From Serinibacter arcticus (GTDB lineage: Bacteria; Actinomycetota; Actinomycetes; Actinomycetales; Beutenbergiaceae): a stretch of DNA of 64,000 nucleotides. This document shows, piece after piece, positions 53,676-62,563 of this stretch. Position 1 is the stretch's first letter. Each line of letters starts with the position of its first letter. The notes below the pieces were generated by a model. It did no database searches, was not told the origin of the DNA, and was given only the letters and a program-made list of their open reading frames with translations. The translations under genes were made by a program, and so were the position numbers. The stretch lies in the NCBI RefSeq assembly GCF_003121705.1, contig NZ_PYHR01000002.1:2852001-2916000 (forward strand), written 5' to 3'.

Positions 53676-54616
53676 GCTACCCCTCGATCGAGTCGACGTC
53701 CGTCGTCGACGACGAGGCGCCGGAGCCCGGTCAGAAGTCCACGGGTCGGGCCAAGCGCGCCAAGGTGGTCGAGCGCGCGGAGTCGGCCTCCTCACGACTG
53801 TCCTCGCCGTGGGCCTCGGGCGCGGCCATCCTCATCGCGATCCTGTGGACCGTCCCGTCGCTCGGCCTCCTCGTGACGTCGTTCCGGCCGGAGATCGACA
53901 TCAAGCGTTCCGGGTGGTGGACCGGCCTCGCCGGCCCGTTCACGATGAGCAACTACGAGAACGCGCTGTCGGGCTCGGGCGGGCTCGGGGCGTTCTTCCT
54001 CAACTCGTTCGTGATCACGCTGCCCGCCGTGGTCATCCCGATCACGATCGCGCTGCTCGCGGCCTACGCGTTCGCCTGGATCGACTTCAAGGGCCGCAAC
54101 CTGCTGTTCGTGGCCGTGTTCGCGCTCCAGGTCGTGCCGCTCCAGGTGGCCCTGGTGCCGCTGATCAAGGCGTTCGTGAGCCTCGGCGTCGAGGGCACGT
54201 TCTGGGCGGTGTGGGCGTCGCACGCGATGTTCGGCCTCCCGCTGGCGATCTTCCTGCTCCACAACTTCATGAAGGACATCCCGCCGGCGCTCGTCGAGGC
54301 CGCCCGGGTCGACGGCGCCGGTCACGTGAAGATCTTCTTCCAGGTCCTCATGCCGCTGCTGGTCCCGGCGATCGCCTCGTTCGCGATCTTCCAGTTCCTG
54401 TGGGTGTGGAACGACCTGCTCGTCGGCCTGACGTTCACCAACTCGGGCAGCCGTCCGATCACGGTGGCGATCGCCGAGCTCGCGGGCTCCCGCGGCGGCC
54501 AGTGGCACCTGCTGACGGCCGGCGCGTTCATCTCGATGATCGTCCCGATCGTGGTGTTCGTGGCGCTGCAGCGGTTCTTCGTCCGCGGCCTCCTCGCGGG
54601 CTCCGTCAAGGGCTGA
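53672..54616 (+). CDS. Sugar ABC transporter permease (AglG-like)
   Basis: A 314-residue MalG-type permease with six membrane segments after a 45-residue charged N-terminal extension. The EAA loop is LVEAARVDGAGHVKIFFQVLMP, and FLWVWNDLLVGLTF is the C-terminal family motif. Its ATG overlaps the stop of the first permease gene (ATGA), so the two subunits are coupled. A long hairpin terminator follows at 54641. Confidence 0.93.
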   Translation: MSYPSIESTSVVDDEAPEPGQKSTGRAKRAKVVERAESASSRLSSPWASGAAILIAILWTVPSLGLLVTSFRPEIDIKRSGWWTGLAGPFTMSNYENALSGSGGLGAFFLNSFVITLPAVVIPITIALLAAYAFAWIDFKGRNLLFVAVFALQVVPLQVALVPLIKAFVSLGVEGTFWAVWASHAMFGLPLAIFLLHNFMKDIPPALVEAARVDGAGHVKIFFQVLMPLLVPAIASFAIFQFLWVWNDLLVGLTFTNSGSRPITVAIAELAGSRGGQWHLLTAGAFISMIVPIVVFVALQRFFVRGLLAGSVKG

Positions 54617-54640
54617 CCGCCACGCACGACCCAGCACGAC

Positions 54641-54674
54641 GAGGGCCCCCGACCGCACGCGGCCGGGGGCCCTC
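54641..54674 (+). terminator. Terminator hairpin after the sugar transporter operon
   Basis: Stem GAGGGCCCCCGACCG with CGGCCGGGGGCCCTC (one mismatch) and a 4-base loop, 24 bases after the stop. Confidence 0.85.
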
Positions 54675-54696
54675 GCTCCGCGCCCCCTGCCCCCTC

Positions 54697-54838
54697 GAGG
54701 GGGTACTTCCTGCCCTTCGAGGGGGTACTTCCGGACGTTCGCGGGGGTACTTCCTGCCCCGCGAGGGGGTATCCGTACGTTCGCGGGGGTACTTCCTGTC
54801 CCGCGAGGGGGTACTTCCGGACGTTCGCGGGGGTGATC
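54697..54838 (+). repeat. Seven-unit 22-bp-period array (array D), left of the AbiEi/PD-(D/E)XK gene
   Basis: GGGGGTACTTCC recurs at 54699, 54721, 54743, 54785 and 54807, with degenerate units at 54765 and 54829. Spacings are 22, 22, 22, 20, 22 and 22. Each unit opens TCGAGG, TCGCGG or GCGAGG, then GGGTACTTCC and a variable end (TGCCC or GGACGT alternating). Orientation is opposite to array E at 56061. It lies in the 323-base convergent spacer after the sugar transporter operon. Confidence 0.9.
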
Positions 54839-54939
54839 GCTGCCCTCGCGAGCTCTCGCTGGGGGTTGAGTCCTTGTCCTCACGACGGCGGAGGGTCACG
54901 TCCGCGGGGACGTGACCCTCCGCCGTCGTCACCCCGTCG

Positions 54940-55851
54940 TCACCAGGTGCGAGGGCGCACCGGGTAGCCCAGGGCGCGGCCGATCGACTCCTCGAACGAC
55001 GTGTCCTCGCCGATGATGCGCTCTCGAGTCGCGATCTCGAAGGCGATCGAGTGCACCCTCGAGATGTGGGTCCGGCGGTCGTCGTCGTGACGGCGATCGG
55101 CCTCGACCGAGTGGTGACGTCGGCCGTCGTACTCGACGGCGAGCCGGATGGCTTCGTAGAACGCGTCGAGGCGCCACTCCTGGCCACCGGCCTCTTGCAG
55201 GGAATGGTTGAGCGCGGGAAGCGGGAGCCCGGCGTCGAAGATGCGACAGCGCATCCACGACTCCCCGTGACGATCCGCGGCGCCGTCGAGGATGGGGGCC
55301 AGGTCCCGAGCCTGACGGAGCCGGGGAACTCGACGGAGTGAGGCGAGGTAGTCCAGGACCGGCTCGACGTCGACGGCTCGGGCACGGACCATCGCGTCCC
55401 CGGCGGCCAGCGCGTAGGGCCGCCAGAGGCGACGGAGCAGGTCCGACGTCGTTCGCACGGGTGAGGTCAGGGCCACGCCGTGGATGACGCGGGCGTCGTC
55501 GTCGGGCAGGTTGGTCTGCCGGACGGAGACGAGGGACGACGTCGGCCTCGTGCCGTTGTGGGGAACGAGGCAGTGGACGCGACCGTCGTGCAGGACGCCA
55601 GGGGGTCGGGTGTCTGCACCGTAGACCCAGGCGGCGGTGTGGTCGCTGATGACAGCACCGGCGGGGAGGACGAGCGCGACCGCCGTCAGGCGAAGAATCA
55701 GGTCGTCAGGTGCGCGAGAGTCGACGACGACGCCGCGCAGCATCCGGCGGACGGCCCCGCCGTCGTGCGCGTCACGCAACTGCCGCGGGCTGAGCCCGAC
55801 GTCGCTGCTGCGGCTGGTGGCGAACGGGAGGCCGTTGTTGATCAGTGCCAT
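54940..55851 (-). CDS. AbiEi-like winged-helix protein with C-terminal PD-(D/E)XK (DUF559/Vsr-like) nuclease domain
   Basis: A 303-residue protein. Residues about 15-60 resemble the AbiEi antitoxin winged helix (VGLSPRQLRDAHDGGAVRRML, RGVV), and the middle has the usual AVISDHTAAWVYGAD segment. The C-terminal domain carries the nuclease-type signature RLDAFYEAIRLAVEYDGRRHH, with Asp229 and Glu240-Tyr-Asp242. Such AbiEi-DUF559 fusions are frequent solitary genes in actinobacteria with no proven function. No AbiEii toxin gene is beside it. It is bracketed by two repeat arrays of the same family in opposite orientations. ATG at 55851. Confidence 0.82.
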   Translation of the reverse strand: MALINNGLPFATSRSSDVGLSPRQLRDAHDGGAVRRMLRGVVVDSRAPDDLILRLTAVALVLPAGAVISDHTAAWVYGADTRPPGVLHDGRVHCLVPHNGTRPTSSLVSVRQTNLPDDDARVIHGVALTSPVRTTSDLLRRLWRPYALAAGDAMVRARAVDVEPVLDYLASLRRVPRLRQARDLAPILDGAADRHGESWMRCRIFDAGLPLPALNHSLQEAGGQEWRLDAFYEAIRLAVEYDGRRHHSVEADRRHDDDRRTHISRVHSIAFEIATRERIIGEDTSFEESIGRALGYPVRPRTW

Positions 55852-56060
55852 GCCGCAGGATTGCGGTCGCGTGGGACGTGCGGTCGACCGCCGCGGAGAT
55901 CGGGGGAGACCGGGGCCGGCGGTCGAGGCTGGGGACAGTCGACGGTCCGAGAATGCTGGGGCAGAGACCGGCTGGTCGAGGAGCTGTGCAGCACGGCCGG
56001 GGGCGGCGTGGGACCGTCGTCGGGCAGGGGTGGGGGCGGACGTCGCCCCCTGAAGGGGCG

Positions 56061-56161
56061 GGAAGTACCCCCCCCTCAAGCGACGGGAAGTACCCCCTGG
56101 TGGGGCGGGAAGTGCCCCCTCGAACGGCAGGAAGTGCCCCTCGAGGGCGGGAAGTACCCCC
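56061..56161 (-). repeat. Five-unit 22-bp-period array (array E), right of the AbiEi/PD-(D/E)XK gene
   Basis: GGAAGTACCCCC or GGAAGTGCCCCC starts at 56061, 56086, 56108, 56130 and 56150, with spacings of 25, 22, 22 and 20. This is the reverse complement of the array D unit, so the two arrays form an inverted pair about 1.2 kb apart around the gene. The spacer 55852-56060 has no gene. Confidence 0.9.
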
Positions 56162-56184
56162 TGGTGGGCCTGAGGGACTGGGGG

Positions 56185-59100
56185 CTAGGGGCTGGGGTGG
56201 GCCGTGGCCATCAGGCGTCGGAAGGCGCCGAGGTCGGCGAGGGCCTGGCCGCCGTGGGGGAGCGCGTCCGTGAGGCCGGGGGAGTGGACGACGTAGGCCG
56301 CCCACTTGGCCCGGGAGATCGCCACGTTGAGGCGGTTCCGGTTGAGCAGGAACTCCAGACCGCGCGGAGCGTCCGTCGCCGAGGACGCGGCGAGCGTCAC
56401 GATCGCGACGGCGGCCTCCTGCCCCTGGTACCGATCCACGGTCCCCACCCGCACCTGCGTGAGCCCGACGGCGTCCAGCGCCGTTCGCACGCACGCCACC
56501 TGGGCGTTGTACCCGGCCACGACCATCACCTCGGTCATCGGCAGCGGCACGTGAGGCGCGAGCGCGTGCTCGTCGCCACCCGGCGTCCACGCCCGCCCGA
56601 GGACGTCCTGCACGATCCGCACGACCTCGTCCGCCTCCTCGGGGCTCGCCGTCGAGCTGCCGCGGTGCGACACCAGCCGTCGGTGCACGCCGGGCGCGAT
56701 CCCGTCGAGATGGCGCCGCTGCGTCACCACCGGCTGCGGCAGAAGCCGGCCGTCGTAGCTGAGCGCCGAGACGGCGGAGCACAGGTCGGGGTGCAGCCGC
56801 CACGTCCGCTCGATGAAGTAGCCGCGGTCGGCGGGCATCGTCGCGGCCCCGCCCGCGATCCAGGACAGGGCGGACGTGTCCACGGCCTCGTCGTGCGACC
56901 CCTGCGTCACCTGAGGGAGCTGCTGCGGATCCCCGAGCAGCAGCAGTCGCTGCGACGCGGTCGACGCGGCGAGCGTGTTCGCGAGCGAGAACTGCCCCGC
57001 CTCGTCCACGACGAGCAGGTCGAGCTCGCGATCACCGATGCGCTTGCGGTTGGTCAGGTCCCACACGGTGCCGCCGAGCACGCAGCCGTCCTCGGCGTGC
57101 TCGGCCAGGAACCGGGCGTAGTCCGGCTTCGGCACGATCGTCCACGGCGGCGGAGCGATGCCGTTCGTCACCGTCGGCAGGTCCTTCGGCATCTTGCCCA
57201 CGCGGGCCTTCTCGAGCCCGGCCGCGATGACCTCGTCGAGCAGGTTCTCCACGACGGCGTGCGACTGCGCGACGACGCCGATGCGCCAGCCCCGCTCGCG
57301 CACGAGGCGCGCGATGACGCGCGCCCCGACGTAGGTCTTGCCGGTCCCCGGCGGTCCCTGGACGGCCAGCGTCGCGGAGTCGAGCCGCGCCGTCGCCTCC
57401 GTGATCGCCGCGACGTAGTCGCCGTCGACGACCGGCGGCAGCCCACCGCCACCGGTCAGCCGCGGTCGCCCGCGGCGCAGCAGCTCGACCCCGCAGCGCG
57501 GTTCCGCGCCCAGCCGCCCTCGGACCGCACCCGGGTCGACGGCGAGGCGCACGCGCGCGTCGTCGACGTCGTCGCCGTTCTCACGACCGGACGCCGCCGC
57601 CACGAGCTCGCCCCCGGTCACGCCGGCGACCTCCTCGGCCAGGTGCTCGAGGACCTCCTCGATCGACCGCGTCGGGATCGGTGGCCCCGGGACGAGCGCG
57701 ACCGGCGTCGCCGTCAGTCCGTCGGGGCCGAGCGCGAACGGCGCCGGCGCGCCCTCGCGCACCACGACAGCCGCCCGGGTCCCGTCGGCCGAGACCTCCA
57801 CCTCCTCGACGTTCGCGCGGGTCGTCGCGTAGGCGGCGCCCGACCCGACGACGAGCCCCTCGGCCTCCCGCACCGCGTAGACCAGGAAGCCCTCGCGCAG
57901 CCCCTCGGGGGAGCTGCCCGGCCCGAGGTCGCCGGTCAGGCGCAGCGTGCGTGACTGCCGCGTCGATCCCCCGGACCACCCGGTGAGCGTCTCGCAGCCG
58001 ACCGGGGAGTCGTCGACGACGAGCACGTCCCGCGTCTCGGCCCACCAGTCGAGCGGCAGCGTGAGCCGGTCGAAGTGCGCCCGCCAGACGGGGGCGTCCT
58101 CGCGTCGGTGGTAGTCCAGCGCGGCCGCGAGCAGGGCGAGCGCCTGGTCGTCGGCGTCCTCGCGCGGTCCGGGCCCGGCCGCGTCGCGCAGCACCCCGGC
58201 CAGCCGCTGGCGCGGCGTCGGCTCGAACGGGTGCGCCTCGTCGAGGATCCCCGCGACGTCGGACTCGCGCACGGGGGCAGCGGCCGCCGCACCTCGCGGG
58301 GCTCCACGACCTCGAGCCCCGGCTCTCCCACGGCCTCGGCCGCGTGCCGACCGTGCGCGAGCGAGCGCAGCCACTGCACCAGCCGCCGCGTCGAGACGCA
58401 GTCGTAGCGGTTGTAGCTCGCGAGCTCGTCCATCACGTGGGCGAACTCGGCCTCGTCGCCTGCCGCGCGGGCCGCCGTCGCCTCGGCGTAGCGCGCCACC
58501 GAGTCGCCGCCGGTCGTGACGCCGTCGAGCTCGCGCAGCTCCTCGCCCATGTAGAGAGGCTCGAGCTTCTTGATCGAGTAGCTGGCCTGCGAGACGGCGA
58601 CGGCGTTGCGCACCACCGGGAACAGGTCCACCAGGACCCCCTCGCGCGCCAGGGTCAGCACCGCCTCGAGACCCTCGCCGTGACGCTCGGCCAGGCGCTC
58701 GAGCGCCACCCGCTCGTAGTTGGCGTAGTGGTAGATGTGCATGTCCGGGTGCAGTGCGCGCCGGGCCCGCACGTAGGACAGGAAGTCCACCAGCGCGGCC
58801 TTCTCCTCCGCGCGGTCGTGCGCCCAGAACGTCACGTACCGCTCGGCCTCGTCGCCGTCCGCCGGCTCCTCGATCAGCCCGAACAGGTACTCGAGGCCAC
58901 CCTCCATGCCGCCGGAGACCGACCACATCGGATCGCCCTCGAAGTCGAAGTAGACGTCCCCCGGCGACGGCTCGGGCAGCGCCCGCAGCGACGCCGGATC
59001 CACCACCTCGTAGCGCACCACCGGCTCGATCCCGCGCGCCACCTCGGCCGCGGCACCGTCGGGCGCCGAGCCGTCAGCCCCCACCAGACGCATCCCGGGG

Positions 59101-60155
59101 CCGGCGACGAGCCCGTGGGCCGCGGCCTCGTCGAGCCGGGCCAGCTGCCCCGCCTGCAGCCGGGCCTGCCGCGTCAGGCGTGCCTGGACCGGCGGCGCGA
59201 CACGGGGGACCGGGTGCGCCAGCGCGGCGAGATCCGCCACCGTGCGCACCCCGGCCCCCATCAGCCGGGTGCGCTGGACGGCGCGGATCCCGTGCACGAG
59301 ACGGACGTCGCGGCTGCGCTCGACCTCGGGTCGGCACGCGTCGCACCGCCCGCACGCGCGGCGGCCGAGAGCGACGTCGTCGGGCAGCGCCGCGAGCACC
59401 GCCGGCGTCCCCGCGGGGTCGGCCCACTCCTCCCACGCCACCGGCACCCCGGACGCGACGTGCGCGTCGATCAGCGCCTCGACCGTCCGGCGCTCACCGC
59501 GGTAGACCTCGAGCAGGTCCTCCAGCAGCTGGTCGCTGCGCTCACCGTTGCCGTGGTGCACGGTCACGCGGTTGGCGACCGGCACGCCGGCCGCGAGCAG
59601 CTGGTCGGCGTAGGCCGCCATCTGCAGCAGCGCGCTCGCACGCACGTGGTTGGTCAGCTTGGTGTCGACGACGGCGTAGACCGGGCCCTCGACGCCGTCG
59701 CCCCGCCCGCCGAGGACGGGCCGGGGGCCGGCCTCCGCCGTCGCGCCGGCACGCTCCTTGAGCAGGAAGTCGGCGCGGCCGTAGAAGCGGCCGTCGAAGA
59801 AGGTCGCCTGGAACACCACGTCCGCGCCGGCCGCGATCGCCGCGAGCGTGGCGTCGCGCGCCGGGACCATGCCGCGCCGAAAGGCCTCGGGCCCCTCGCC
59901 GTCGTCCACGATCTCGGCCACCCCGCGCTGCGCGGCGCCGTCGAACGGGCCGAACTCGGCGCGGTAGGCGGCCAGCACCCGCTCCTCGTGCGCGTCACCC
60001 ATCGTCGCGGCGCGGCGCATCATCGGGTCGGGCTCGACCTCGAGCGCCTCCGCCCGGCCGAGCTTCACGTCCAGCGTCCGCAGCAGCTCGTACGGGCACG
60101 CGGCCAGCGTGATGTCGGTCGGTGAGTAGACGACCACGTCGTCGAGCAGGAACAT
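56185..60155 (-). pseudogene. TM0106-family RecB-like nuclease fused to a DNA2-type helicase, frameshifted (probably a sequence error)
   Basis: About 1323 residues if one base is restored in GGGGG 58273-58277 (frame one ends EVRRPLP; frame two resumes PVRESDVAGILDEAHPF). Order: RecB-like nuclease (YSPTDITLAACPYELLRTLD; Asp164 and Lys166 in VVDTKLTNH; CGRCDAC), an RNase-H-like segment (VYFDFEGDPMWS), then a superfamily 1 helicase with Walker A GPPGTGKT (Lys about 940), VVDEAGQF, LLLGDPQQLPQV, VGTVDRYQGQE and NVAISRAKW. It is a cytoplasmic DNA-processing enzyme; its pathway is unknown. It ends 24 bases from array E. Confidence 0.88.
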
Positions 60156-60224
60156 CGCACCCCTTCGGAAGACTGTCCCCCGAGGCTATGCCGACCCACC
60201 GACATCGGCCCGTGCGTCAGCCCC

Positions 60225-61322
60225 TCACGCCACCGTCCGCGCGTGCGCGCGCCGCACCACCGTCGCCAGCGACCCCGACTGCGCGAACCACTCGCGCTGC
60301 ACCCGGGCCCCGTTGGTCTCCGCGAGGTGCGCGACGCCGTCGCGCACCACCGCGGCGTCGCCCGTCTCCTCGAGCGCCTCGCCCACGTGCTCCAGCAGCT
60401 CGGCCACCACCGCCGACGCCGGCAGCGGCCGGAACGTCACGGGCGAGACGAGCTGCTCGGCGATCCCGCTCCGCGCGGCACGCCACCCCATCAGGCGCAG
60501 CACCTCCATCCGGACGGGCGACGGCGGCTCCTCCGAGCGCGCCGCCGTCGTCACCAGGGCGCGAGCCAGGCCCGCGAGCGTGACGGCGTGCTCCGCCTCG
60601 AGCATCACGTCGCCCACCCGCACCTCGACGGTCGGGTAGCGCGCCGAGAGCCGGGCGTCGAAGTAGACCATCGCCTCGTCGAGGATCGCGCCGCTCGCCA
60701 CGAGGCCCTCGACCACCGCGTGGTAGGTCGCGGCGTCGCCGAAGAGCTCGGTCGGTCCCGTGCTCGGCCAGCGCCCGAACACCGAGCTGCGGTAGCTCGC
60801 GTACCCGGAGTCCTCGCCCTGCCAGTACGGGGAGTTGGCGCTGAGAGCGGTGAGCACGCTGAGCCACGGGCGGATCCGGTCGATCACGCGGACGCCCTCC
60901 TCGTCGTCGGCGACCCCCACGTGCACGTGCGTCCCGGAGGTCAGCTGTTCGCGCGCGGACAGCGCCAGGAGCTCCTTGATGCCGTCGTAGCGCTCGTTGG
61001 ACCGGATCTGCACCGTGACCGGGAGGGGTGAGGTCCCGACGGCGACGATGTCCGCCCCCACCCGCTCGGCCGCCGCCTGCGTGCGACGTCGCGCGGCCCG
61101 CAGCTCGACGCCGATGTCGGCCAGCTCGGTGCACACGGGCGTCGAGGTCTCGATCTGCTGCTCGACGAGCTCGCCCTCGATGTCGCCGCCCGGACCGCCG
61201 TCCCCCGAGGGACGGTGCCCCTCGACGGCGTCGCCCAGCGCCAGCGCCGCACTCGCCCGGGCCACGGGCGAGCCGTCCGACCCCACGAGCACGTACTCCT
61301 CTTCCACACCCACGGTCCGCAT
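60225..61322 (-). CDS. Carboxylate-amine ligase, glutamate-cysteine ligase 2 (YbdK) family
   Basis: A 365-residue GCS2-type ATP-grasp-like ligase. MRTVGVEEEYVLV begins the chain, QQIETSTPVCTEL, TSGTHVHVGVADDEEGVRV and SANSPYWQGEDSGYASYRS are family landmarks, and EVRVGDVMLEAEHAV follows. It has weak glutamate-cysteine ligase activity in E. coli; the real substrate in actinomycetes, which use mycothiol, is unknown. ATG 61322 matches the conserved N-terminus; GTG 61346 would add eight residues. Confidence 0.92.
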   Translation of the reverse strand: MRTVGVEEEYVLVGSDGSPVARASAALALGDAVEGHRPSGDGGPGGDIEGELVEQQIETSTPVCTELADIGVELRAARRRTQAAAERVGADIVAVGTSPLPVTVQIRSNERYDGIKELLALSAREQLTSGTHVHVGVADDEEGVRVIDRIRPWLSVLTALSANSPYWQGEDSGYASYRSSVFGRWPSTGPTELFGDAATYHAVVEGLVASGAILDEAMVYFDARLSARYPTVEVRVGDVMLEAEHAVTLAGLARALVTTAARSEEPPSPVRMEVLRLMGWRAARSGIAEQLVSPVTFRPLPASAVVAELLEHVGEALEETGDAAVVRDGVAHLAETNGARVQREWFAQSGSLATVVRRAHARTVA

Positions 61323-61449
61323 CGCCCCAGCGTGCACGAGGTCCACCCGGATCCGGTAGAACGATGTGCGACCACCGGGTCACCCGGCCGCCCCACGCCC
61401 GGAGTTCGGCCACCCGACACGTTGCGCGCCGCGGCGCCCTCCGGTCAGG

Positions 61450-62517
61450 ATGCACGTCGTGCCCTCCCCCTCAGACCTTCGCCGCTGGCGCGCCTACCTG
61501 GCCGACGAGCGTGCCGAGGCCGCCGTCTACCGCGACCTCGCGAGCCGTCGCGACGGCGAGGAGCGCGCCATCCTGCTCGATCTCGCCGAGGCCGAGAAGC
61601 GGCACGAGCAGCACTGGCTCGACCTGCTGGGCGACGACGTCGGCAAGCCGCGCAGGGGCGCGCTGCGGACCCGCTGGCTCGGCTTCCTCGCCCGCCGGTT
61701 CGGTTCGGTGTTCGTGCTCGCGCTCGCGCAGCGCGCCGAGGCCCGCGCCGTCTACGCCGACGAGCGCGACGCCACCCCGCAGATGGTCGCCGACGAGCGC
61801 ATCCACGAGGAGGTCGTCCGCTCGCTGGCCGCGCGCGGTCGCGCCCAGCTCTCCGGCTCGTTCCGGGCCGCCGTCTTCGGCATGAACGACGGCCTCGTCT
61901 CCAACCTCGCCCTCGTGCTCGGCATCGGGGCGACCGGGGTGAGCACCGGCGTCGTGCTCGCGACCGGCATCGCCGGCCTCCTCGCCGGCGCGCTCTCGAT
62001 GGGCGCGGGGGAGTTCGTCTCGGTCCGCAGCCAGCGCGAGCTGCTCGAGGCCTCGACTCCGGACCCGCTCGCCCGCACCGCCTTCCCGCACCTCGACCTC
62101 GAGGCCAACGAGCTCGCGCTGGTCTACCGGGCGCGCGGCGAGAGCCACGAGGAGGCGCAGGCGCACGCGCTCCGCTCGATCCGCTCCTACCGGCCCGACC
62201 AGGTCCAGCCGCGCCGCAGCGGTGCCGAGTACGAGGAGATCGGCAGCGCCTGGGGGGCCGCGCTCGCGAGCTTCGGCCTGTTCTCGGGCGGCGCGATCAT
62301 CCCCGTCCTGCCCTACCTGGTCGGTCTCTCCGGCACGACGGCGGTGCTCGTCTCCGCGGGCCTCGTGGGACTCGCGCTGCTGGTCACCGGGGCGATCGTC
62401 GGCATCCTGTCCGGCGGTCCGCCGCTGCGCCGGGCGCTGCGCCAGCTCGCGATCGGCTGGGGCGCCGCCGCCGCGACCTACGCCCTCGGCCTGCTCTTCG
62501 GTGCGAACGTGGCCTGA
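61450..62517 (+). CDS. Ferritin-like/VIT1 fusion iron transporter (MbfA-like)
   Basis: A 355-residue protein with a rubrerythrin-like di-iron domain at residues about 10-130. It has Glu/His in YLADERAEAAVYRDLA and AEKRHEQHWLDLL, a second helix pair with QRAEARAVYADE, and VADERIHEEVV. A VIT1/CCC1 membrane domain follows (AVFGMNDGLVSNLALVLGI, five helices, with a charged metal-binding loop around RARGESHEEAQAHA). The arrangement matches MbfA, an inner-membrane iron or manganese exporter. ATG at 61450 is chosen; in-frame GTG at 61459 also possible. Confidence 0.92.
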   Translation: MHVVPSPSDLRRWRAYLADERAEAAVYRDLASRRDGEERAILLDLAEAEKRHEQHWLDLLGDDVGKPRRGALRTRWLGFLARRFGSVFVLALAQRAEARAVYADERDATPQMVADERIHEEVVRSLAARGRAQLSGSFRAAVFGMNDGLVSNLALVLGIGATGVSTGVVLATGIAGLLAGALSMGAGEFVSVRSQRELLEASTPDPLARTAFPHLDLEANELALVYRARGESHEEAQAHALRSIRSYRPDQVQPRRSGAEYEEIGSAWGAALASFGLFSGGAIIPVLPYLVGLSGTTAVLVSAGLVGLALLVTGAIVGILSGGPPLRRALRQLAIGWGAAAATYALGLLFGANVA

Positions 62518-62563
62518 GGCCGCGTTCGGCGCAAGGATCGGAGTCGTGGTGACAGAGACAGGT

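Noticed and set aside
54940-55851. An AbiE toxin-antitoxin pair
   Set aside because: Only the AbiEi-like antitoxin part is present, fused to a nuclease-type domain; no nucleotidyltransferase (AbiEii) gene is adjacent.
54697-56161. Arrays D and E as CRISPR arrays
   Set aside because: The repeat period is only 22 bases, there are no unique spacers of 30 or more bases between repeats, and no cas genes are present.
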